A stretch of 64,000 nucleotides of DNA from Sulfurimicrobium sp964552675. GTDB taxonomy: Bacteria > Pseudomonadota > Gammaproteobacteria > Burkholderiales > Sulfuricellaceae. Numbering within the stretch: the stretch's first letter is position 1; each line of letters begins with the position of its first letter. The DNA is taken from positions 62,001 to 126,000 of the forward strand of contig CAZKHJ010000003.1 in assembly GCA_964552675.1 (NCBI GenBank). Direction: 5' to 3'. A program made the translations under genes and the position numbers. The notes below the pieces were generated by a model. It saw nothing but the letters and a program-made list of their open reading frames with translations, was not told where the DNA came from and made no database searches. Positions 58,193 through 64,000 of the stretch are shown here, piece by piece.

Positions 58193-58864
58193 TTATTTCT
58201 TGACCGGAGCCTGTACCCGGACTTCCACCATTACGCGGCGGTTTGGCTGCAGGCAGGCCACCAGTTTCTTGTTCTTGCCGCTTTCCTTGCCTTTGACGTC
58301 GCTGCACGGAACGACTGGCTCGGACTCACCCTTGGCTGCGGTTTCGATGCGCTTGGCGTCGATACCCTGGCTGACGAGGTAGTCCTTGACTGCAGCGGCA
58401 CGGCGCTCGGACAGTTTCTGGTTGTAGGCTTCCTTGCCGATGCGGTCGGCATGGCCGGTGACCAGCACCACTTCAACTTCAGGGTACTGCTTCATTTTGG
58501 CAACGACTTCGTCGTTCAGCTTGCTCTTGCCATCTGCACGCACCACGGATTTGTCGAAATCGAACAGGGTTTCAGCCTGCAGGGTGATTTTGGCAAATGC
58601 AGGTTTGTCCGGGCCAGCTGCCACAGGAGCCGGTTTGGCTTCAGGTTTGGCTTCCTTCTTCACCAGATCCGGGTCGCATTCGGCGATGGCCATGGCCGGT
58701 GTCCAGTAACCAGTGCGCCAGCATTCGTTGTAGTTGTTCTTGACCACGTTGCCGCGGGTGTCGATCAGATAGCCTTCTTTTTCCACGGAATGCGCGAAGG
58801 CGGCGGAAGAAAATGCCAGGCTGAGAGCCAGGCTGATGCTGATTTTGGTAAGGGTGTTTTTCAT
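58193..58864 (-). CDS. OmpA-family outer membrane or periplasmic protein
   Basis: A 223-residue exported protein. Signal peptide ISLALSLAFSSAAFA; a short N-terminal region with CWRTGYWTPAMAIAECDPDLV, seen in similar betaproteobacterial OmpA proteins; a Pro/Ala/Lys linker; and a C-terminal OmpA peptidoglycan-binding domain (TLFDFDKSVVRADGK, VTGHADRIGKEAYNQKLSERRA). There is no eight-strand barrel. AAGGAG lies well placed before ATG 58864. It should tether the envelope to peptidoglycan and is probably abundant. Confidence 0.92.
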   Translation of the reverse strand: MKNTLTKISISLALSLAFSSAAFAHSVEKEGYLIDTRGNVVKNNYNECWRTGYWTPAMAIAECDPDLVKKEAKPEAKPAPVAAGPDKPAFAKITLQAETLFDFDKSVVRADGKSKLNDEVVAKMKQYPEVEVVLVTGHADRIGKEAYNQKLSERRAAAVKDYLVSQGIDAKRIETAAKGESEPVVPCSDVKGKESGKNKKLVACLQPNRRVMVEVRVQAPVKK

Positions 58865-58973
58865 TATTTGCTCCTTGGATTTTTTAAGACAAATACTTGG
58901 CGTTAAAGCGTTGTTCTCTTTAGTTTGTATTAGGACACAGCCGGACAAATAATTCAAGCCATATGCAACATGC

Positions 58974-60608
58974 TTATTTTCTCCGGAATAGCGTGAACCA
59001 CTCCGAATTGTCGCCCGAACGCCTGCCTTCCCAAATGATACTCCAATTCCCGCCGGGATGCTCGGGGGAGAGGCCCTGTACCAGAATCAGGCTGCAGCTG
59101 GTCTGATATAGATCTTTCCGTTCGCTGATGATGCCGGTGAAATAATGCAGCATGGCGCGCTGGGCTTCCCCCAGATTCTGGCTGGCAAAGCAGTCGTATT
59201 GCAGGGGGATGGACTGTTGCATGGAGGCGAACATGGCGCGGTAGCTTTTGCCGGCATCCAGCCAGGGGAGCCAGATCGTGGCCAGTAATCCCCATACCAG
59301 GGTGATGCCCAGCGCCGAGTTGATCAGGGCGCGCAGCGCGCCGCGTTTCATGCGTGTGGCGACAAGCAGCCAGGCAATGCTCAGTGCCAGGGCGATGAAT
59401 GCCATCCAGCCATCGAATCGGGCAATGTAACCGGGATGGAGTTGTTCGAATTTTTCGGCCAGTTCTGCCGGGTGGCCGCTCAGGGTGGCGTACCATCCCA
59501 CCCACAACAGTGCCGCGAACAGGCTGAAGGTCATTACGCTGAACCAGTCCAGGGCATTGACGGCGCCGCGGCGCAGGGACTCCACGGCGGCGGTGCCCAG
59601 CACAGCCAGTGGCGGCAGCAGCGGCAGGGCATGGACGTCACGGCTTTCCGCTGCAACGCTTAGTACGGTCAAGGTGACAATAAACAGCACCAGCGGCAGC
59701 GCAACGGGCGAAGTCAGCCAGCCACTCCAGCGCTGGCGCCATAAGGTCCAGAGCGCCAGGGGCAGGGCGGGCCAGGAAAACCAGGGCAGGATGCGAAGAT
59801 AATAGCCGGGGTCGTGCATGCCGCCGAGATAGCTTGCCGCGTCAAGAATGCCGCTGGTTTGCAGCCATTCCGCAAATAATTGGGGGGCGCGCTGATACAG
59901 CAGGAAGGGCCATGCCGCAAGCCAGGGCAGGGCGGCAATGAGGGCAATGGCCAGACAGGCCGGGTAGCGGCGGGTGCGCCAGGCGCTGGATAGCAGAGGC
60001 AGGAGCAGGGCGGTCAGCGTGATGATTGCCGGCGCCAGCAGATCCTTGCTCATGAAGCCGATGCCCAGGCCGGTGCCGATCAATACGCCGGCGATGGAGA
60101 ATCGGCGCGGCGCCAGCGCCAGTCCATAAAATGCGATGGAGAACCCGGCCAGCAGTGCCACATCGGTAATGAGTTGATGGGCGCGCACCAGGAGGCCGAG
60201 GCTGGCAATCATGATCAGCACGGTCAGGCGGCCATAACCCTTCCCCCACAATTCGCGGCCGGCGAGGCCGGTAAAGACGAGGCTCAGCGCGATGTAAAAG
60301 CCGCTGGCGAGGCGGGCGCCATCATGGAGCGGCAGCCAGCCCGAGAACAGGCGGGCGAAGCCGGCGGCGGTAAGGTAATACAGCGGCGGCTTGTCCAGGA
60401 GGGGGTCTCCGGCCAGCCTCGGGATTACCCAGTCGTTGCCTGTGAGAATGGAATAGACCAGGCCGAAACTGTAGGCGTCGTCCGGTTTCCATGGGTCGTG
60501 GCCGACCAGGCCGGGCAGGATCCATGTGGCACAGATGAGGATAATCCAGCCCAGATGGATGGCTGGCGGCTGTCCGAAGGCGGGGCGCGAAAAAGGGGAG
60601 AGCGGCAT
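58974..60608 (-). CDS. Membrane glycosyltransferase, ArnT/PMT-like (GT-C fold)
   Basis: A 544-residue protein with about twelve membrane helices. The first periplasmic loop has the GT-C motif GHDPWKPDDAYSFGLVYS (acidic pair near residue 43) and then DPLLDKPPLYYLTAAGF, typical of ArnT-like transferases that use a lipid-linked sugar. The C-terminal ~120 residues are periplasmic. It would add sugar to lipid A, protein or polymer. The donor and acceptor cannot be told, and no arn genes are near. Confidence 0.85.
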   Translation of the reverse strand: MPLSPFSRPAFGQPPAIHLGWIILICATWILPGLVGHDPWKPDDAYSFGLVYSILTGNDWVIPRLAGDPLLDKPPLYYLTAAGFARLFSGWLPLHDGARLASGFYIALSLVFTGLAGRELWGKGYGRLTVLIMIASLGLLVRAHQLITDVALLAGFSIAFYGLALAPRRFSIAGVLIGTGLGIGFMSKDLLAPAIITLTALLLPLLSSAWRTRRYPACLAIALIAALPWLAAWPFLLYQRAPQLFAEWLQTSGILDAASYLGGMHDPGYYLRILPWFSWPALPLALWTLWRQRWSGWLTSPVALPLVLFIVTLTVLSVAAESRDVHALPLLPPLAVLGTAAVESLRRGAVNALDWFSVMTFSLFAALLWVGWYATLSGHPAELAEKFEQLHPGYIARFDGWMAFIALALSIAWLLVATRMKRGALRALINSALGITLVWGLLATIWLPWLDAGKSYRAMFASMQQSIPLQYDCFASQNLGEAQRAMLHYFTGIISERKDLYQTSCSLILVQGLSPEHPGGNWSIIWEGRRSGDNSEWFTLFRRK

Positions 60609-60626
60609 GGAAGCGAAAGTTTAGCA

Positions 60627-60656
60627 ATAAAAAAGGCAGCCTGAGCTGCCTTTTTT
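60627..60656. terminator. Terminator after rpmE
   Basis: GGCAGC and GCTGCC pair around CTGA, with As on the left and six Ts on the right. On the minus strand it ends rpmE transcripts before the glycosyltransferase gene. Confidence 0.85.
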
Positions 60657-60674
60657 CTGAACTCCGTTCGGGGC

Positions 60675-60878
60675 TTACTTCATGCCGTATTTCTGGCGGA
60701 ACTTCTCCACACGACCGGCGGTGTCGACAATCTTCTGCTTGCCGGTATAAAAGGGGTGGCACTGCGAGCACACTTCAACGTTCAGATCCTTGGACATGGT
60801 GGAACGCGTCTTGAAGGAAGAGCCGCAGCTGCAGGTGACGGTGATTTCGTTGTAGTTTGGGTGGGTATCCGGTTTCAT
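60675..60878 (-). CDS. rpmE: 50S ribosomal protein L31 (zinc-binding form)
   Basis: A 67-residue protein starting MKPDTHPNYNEITVTCSCGS with the second pair in VCSQCHPFYTGKQK, so all four zinc ligands are present (C-plus form). The open frame extends 22 codons upstream, but the family start is the ATG at 60878. It has its own promoter and terminator. Confidence 0.97.
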   Translation of the reverse strand: MKPDTHPNYNEITVTCSCGSSFKTRSTMSKDLNVEVCSQCHPFYTGKQKIVDTAGRVEKFRQKYGMK

Positions 60879-60943
60879 GATTCTCAAATCCTTGCCTGTT
60901 GCTCGGGTTTCAGGACGCCATGAGCGCCGCGAAAAATTGTGCA

Positions 60944-60972
60944 ATTATCCATGATGAAAGCTGGGTTTGCAA
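60944..60972 (-). promoter_or_regulatory. Sigma-70 promoter of rpmE
   Basis: On the minus strand TTGCAA (60972-60967) and GATAAT (60949-60944), exactly 17 bases apart, both close to consensus. The start codon is 66 bases past the -10. Confidence 0.65.
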
Positions 60973-61012
60973 GGTATTTATAACGAACGGAAGTTGATGG
61001 GGGGTGGCCGGG

Positions 61013-62035
61013 TCAGATCAAACCTTTTTGTGCCAGCTCGCTTTTCAGATAAGCATAATAAATGGGCGCCGCCACCACGCCCATGATGCCGAATGCCGCT
61101 TCCATGGCCAGCATGGCGAGCAGCAGTTCCCATGCCTGGGAACGGATCTGGGTGCCGATAATGCGGGCGTTGAGGAAATATTCCAGCTTGTGGATCACGA
61201 TCAGGAACAACAGGGAGGCCATGGCAATTTGCAGGGATTGCCCCAGGCTGACGATGACAATGACGGAGTTGGAGATCAGGTTGCCGACCACCGGCAGCAG
61301 GCCGGCAAGGAATGTGATGGCGATCAGCGTCTTGGTCAGGGGCAGGTTGACGCCAAACAGGGGCAGCACCACGGCCAGATAAATCGCGGTGAAAAAGGCG
61401 TTCAGCGCAGCGATTCTGACCTGGGCAAAGACGATGCGGCGAAAAGCGTCGCCGAGCAGTCTGACCCGCTCTGCCAGGGCGTTGGCAAGGGGGGGGTAGC
61501 GGTGTTGTGCCGTCACCTCGCGCAGCGAGATCATGGCGCCGATGATCAGGCCGATCAGAACGTGAACCAGGGTGCGGCCCATTTCCTTGCCGGCAGTTTG
61601 CACTTCGCTGGCATGGGTGCGCAGCAGTTCCACGGCGGCAGCCTGGATGCCCTCGGCGCTGGTCGGCAGTTTTTCCACCAGCCAGCCGGGCAGCATGGCG
61701 CGGGAACCTTCGATGATGGCGGCCATTTTTTGCAGCAGTGCGGGAAGCTTGCCGGCATCGCTGTGGAAGAAAGCCATCAGGCCGATCGTGGCGAACGTGA
61801 TCAGGGTCGCCATCAGGCTGGCGAGCAGGGCGACCGCGACAATCTTGGCCGGCCGGCCGCCAAAACGGCGCAGGTTGATGCGCGCGGCAAGCAGGTGAAC
61901 CAGCTCGTACATCAGCAGGCCTGCCAGCAGTGCCGGCAGCAGATGCGAATGGACAATGAAAACAAGCAGCGTGGCCGCGATCAGCCAGGTGGCAATTTCG
62001 ATGTGGTCAGGGTTGAGCTGTTTAACTGGTGCCAT
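61013..62035 (-). CDS. AI-2E transporter / PerM family membrane protein
   Basis: A 340-residue protein with about eight membrane helices and the family layout: two early helices (IATWLIAATLLVFIVHSHLLPALLAGLLMYEL, in parts), a long soluble middle stretch (~85-160), then FAQVRIAALNAFFTAIYLAVVLPLFG and GLLPVVGNLISNSVIVIVSL. Family members have been tied to AI-2 export, sodium-proton exchange and peptidoglycan-lipid transport, so the substrate is open. It overlaps waaF by 14 bases. Confidence 0.88.
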   Translation of the reverse strand: MAPVKQLNPDHIEIATWLIAATLLVFIVHSHLLPALLAGLLMYELVHLLAARINLRRFGGRPAKIVAVALLASLMATLITFATIGLMAFFHSDAGKLPALLQKMAAIIEGSRAMLPGWLVEKLPTSAEGIQAAAVELLRTHASEVQTAGKEMGRTLVHVLIGLIIGAMISLREVTAQHRYPPLANALAERVRLLGDAFRRIVFAQVRIAALNAFFTAIYLAVVLPLFGVNLPLTKTLIAITFLAGLLPVVGNLISNSVIVIVSLGQSLQIAMASLLFLIVIHKLEYFLNARIIGTQIRSQAWELLLAMLAMEAAFGIMGVVAAPIYYAYLKSELAQKGLI

Positions 62036-63074
62036 GCTTTTCCTCGTGGGTTGCGGCGCTGATCTGTTCCAGCACGTATTGTGGCGTCAGTTTCGTCAGA
62101 CAGTCGAGGTGGCCGAGCGGACATTCGCGCCTGAAGCAGGGGCTGCAGGGCAGGTTCAGGCTGACAACATGCGCCTGTTGCGACAGGGGCGGCGTGAACC
62201 CCGGGCTGCTGGAGCCATAAAGCGCGATGAGCGGCTTGCCCAGCGCGGCGGCGACATGCATCAGGCCGGAATCGTTGCTGACGATCACGCTGGCCGAGGC
62301 GAGCAGGTCCACCGCCTCGTTGAGGCTGGTCCTGCCGCACAGGTCGAGACAGGCGCCGGCGCTCAACCGTTCCGCTTCGCGGCCTGCTGCGGCATCCTTG
62401 GCGGACCCCACCAGCCATACCTGGTAACCCCGGACATGCAGCTGCTTGCCCAGTTCGGCGAAATGCGACGGGGGCCAGCGCTTGGCCGGGCCATATTCGG
62501 CACCCACGCACAGGGCAGCGATCTTTGTTGTTGAGTCCAGTCCCAGCCTGCCCAGCGTGGCCTGGCGCTGTTTTTCGTCCACTGCCAGGGTCATGCCCGG
62601 CAGCGGGTGCGGCACAGGTGCCCCGGCTTCGTCGGCCAAGGTGACGAAGCGCTCCACCATCAGAGGCAGTTTGTCCTTGTCCAGCTTGCGCCCGTCATTG
62701 ATCAGCCCGTGGCGCATCTCGCCCCAGTAGCCGGTACGTTTGGGAATGGCGGCAAAGAACGGCACCAGGGCGGATTTCCACGAATTGGGCAGGACGATGG
62801 CCTGGTCATAGCCACGCTGGCGCAATGCGCGGCCCAGCCGATAGCGGGCCGCGGGCTTGAATTCGCCATGGCGGAAGGGGTTGGGGATGGCTTCATGCAC
62901 CTCCGCCATGCGCGCCAGCAGAGGCAGGGTCCAGTCCGGTGCCAGCACATCCAGTTCCAGGCCGGGATGGCGTTCGTGCAGGCGCTTGAACAGTGGTTGC
63001 GCCATGACCATGTCGCCTACCCAGGAGGGGGCGACGACGAGGATCCTGCGGGTCTGGGTGCTGGGCTTCGGCAT
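62022..63074 (-). CDS. waaF: Lipopolysaccharide heptosyltransferase II
   Basis: A 350-residue GT-9 enzyme adding the second heptose to the LPS inner core. N-terminal RILVVAPSWVGDMVMAQPLF and C-terminal VSNDSGLMHVAAALGKPLIALYGSSSP (in parts) are diagnostic. A Cys pair (PCSPCFRRECPLGHLDC) near the end is common in WaaF. ATG 63074 fits the family start. It implies heptose-containing LPS. Confidence 0.93.
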   Translation of the reverse strand: MPKPSTQTRRILVVAPSWVGDMVMAQPLFKRLHERHPGLELDVLAPDWTLPLLARMAEVHEAIPNPFRHGEFKPAARYRLGRALRQRGYDQAIVLPNSWKSALVPFFAAIPKRTGYWGEMRHGLINDGRKLDKDKLPLMVERFVTLADEAGAPVPHPLPGMTLAVDEKQRQATLGRLGLDSTTKIAALCVGAEYGPAKRWPPSHFAELGKQLHVRGYQVWLVGSAKDAAAGREAERLSAGACLDLCGRTSLNEAVDLLASASVIVSNDSGLMHVAAALGKPLIALYGSSSPGFTPPLSQQAHVVSLNLPCSPCFRRECPLGHLDCLTKLTPQYVLEQISAATHEEKHGTS

Positions 63075-63224
63075 GAGGCCGGAGTGTAGCGCTTAAATGA
63101 TGATTGAAAAAGGCTTGCCGGGTGTGTTTTTAGCCGCGATTGCAGGCCTTCCGTTCCGCTTGCGGTGCCTGCGATTCGTGCTACCATCCGTCATATATTA
63201 TTGTCATTCCTGCGGGAAGTGCCG

Positions 63225-64000
63225 ATGTCCGAGCCGATTTCGTTTCCCCTGGTTTCACTGCAGCTGGTTGCAGATCGGCAGCAATCGGTTGTTGCCCTGC
63301 TATTGCGAGTGCTCCGGAGCGATCAGTCTGGCTGGCTACCGCTGCTGGCGGAAGATTTTCTGGGCAAACCGTTCGGCCCGCTTCCCTGCCTGCTTCCCCT
63401 CGATCATCCCGCTCTGCTCGAAAACGGCTTTGCCGCACAATTGCCGTCTGATCATGTCACTTTGCTGGTGTCGCCGGAACTTGCCGTTTCGCCGGAAGCC
63501 ATCGCATTGCAGGCGCAGGGATTCGCTGTGGCCAGCGGGCAGCCCGTGCTGGATGTGGATACGCGGGAGCGCTTCGAGGAAGCGAAAAATGCCGGTGCCA
63601 GCTGGATCTGCGGAACCTGGTATCTGGAGCCGCAGCAGAAAACCGGCTCCGTCCAGGCCGCTTCGCAGGTGCTGATGCTGCGGCTGCTGCAACTGGTGGC
63701 TGCCGATGCGGAAACCCGCGAGCTGGAAAGCATCTTCAGGCAGGATCCGCAACTTTCCTATCATCTGCTCAAGCTGGTCAATTCTGTTGCCATGGGGCTG
63801 CCGAACAAGATCAGCAGCTTCCGCCAGGCCATTGTCATCCTCGGGCGGCGCCAGTTGCAACGCTGGCTGAACCTGCTGATGTTCACCCGGCAGCAGGAAC
63901 ATGGCCGGCTTGCGCCGCTGCAGGCGGGCGCGGTGCTGCGCGCCCGCCTGCTCGAACTCGCCTGTGCCGCGCGTGGCGGCAATGTGGAGTTGCAGGAACA
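63225..64000 (+). CDS. HDOD-domain signalling protein, partial (runs off the right edge)
   Basis: An open frame of 258 codons from ATG 63225 (GGGAAG upstream) to the window end with no stop. The first ~150 residues are weakly EAL-like (SEPISFPLVSLQLVADRQQ; VASGQPVLDVDTRERFEEA), perhaps a degenerate EAL domain. From ~155 an HDOD domain begins (IFRQDPQLSYHLLKLVNSVAMGLPNKISSFRQAIVILG, in parts). This is the YuxH-like EAL-HDOD layout. The 150-base spacer from waaF shows no strong feature. Confidence 0.85.
   Translation, partial: MSEPISFPLVSLQLVADRQQSVVALLLRVLRSDQSGWLPLLAEDFLGKPFGPLPCLLPLDHPALLENGFAAQLPSDHVTLLVSPELAVSPEAIALQAQGFAVASGQPVLDVDTRERFEEAKNAGASWICGTWYLEPQQKTGSVQAASQVLMLRLLQLVAADAETRELESIFRQDPQLSYHLLKLVNSVAMGLPNKISSFRQAIVILGRRQLQRWLNLLMFTRQQEHGRLAPLQAGAVLRARLLELACAARGGNVELQE

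Overview
The window reads as a continuous piece of a GC-rich betaproteobacterial chromosome. The closest guess is the Nitrosomonadales/Sulfuricella-Gallionella neighbourhood; this rests on gene content and protein character only, with no database search. Supporting signs are an EarP/EF-P arginine-rhamnosylation pair, a CNP1-like protein, a tandem cphA'-cphA pair, the rpmB-rpmG / radC / coaBC-dut arrangement, and a one-piece tmRNA with tag ANDENYAVAA. No prophage, insertion sequence, CRISPR array, tRNA or rRNA was seen. Genes are tightly packed, and many neighbours overlap by ATGA, TTGA or TAATG junctions. No gene-free stretch exceeds 300 bases. A run of ten Ns at 669-678 is a scaffold gap inside a FapA/DUF342 gene.

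Layout. 0.03-7.1 kb: FapA-like gene with the gap, a relic of a phosphomannomutase 3' end, a Nudix hydrolase, a membrane ankyrin protein, and a MoxR-DUF58-TgpA transglutaminase operon. 7.2-11.9 kb: a Yip1-family membrane protein, an unrecognised secreted protein, a D,D-peptidase, a multi-spanning TPR protein and a CNP1-like protein. 12.0-15.4 kb: rpmB-rpmG, a radC/quinone-reductase pair, and the divergent coaBC-dut. 15.4-19.9 kb: an accessory segment with visibly lower GC in its first part, holding a secreted kelch-like protein, a second secreted protein and two different VapBC-type toxin-antitoxin modules with palindromic operator candidates. 19.9-23.6 kb: acnB, a GST-like protein and a DUF4124 protein. 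23.6-30 kb: a tetR-acrA-acrB-oprM type RND efflux operon with a 16-bp perfect palindrome over the likely tetR promoter.

30-40.2 kb is the most distinctive region. A leftward operon (ABC exporter with an N-terminal zinc ribbon, DUF1854, Nudix, a secreted protein with a possible Cys-His-Asp triad, mnmA) diverges from two cyanophycin synthetase genes, cphA' (missing the last Mur-ligase lobe) and cphA, followed by a small Ala/Lys-rich exported protein. This suggests nitrogen storage as cyanophycin. No cyanophycinase is present in the window.

40.3-55.4 kb: pseudouridine synthase, icd, a cold-shock gene, clpS-clpA, earP-efp, a Ser/Thr kinase-HDOD-GAF fusion, hemN, an isolated fliW, an unrecognised 508-residue protein, an E. 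coli-type ycaO and ssrA. 55.4-64 kb: the mtaD-ubiG-gph operon, in which an S-adenosylhomocysteine-type deaminase sits next to a SAM methyltransferase, then an OmpA-domain protein, an ArnT-like glycosyltransferase, rpmE, a PerM/AI-2E family membrane protein, waaF, and an HDOD-domain gene that runs off the right edge.
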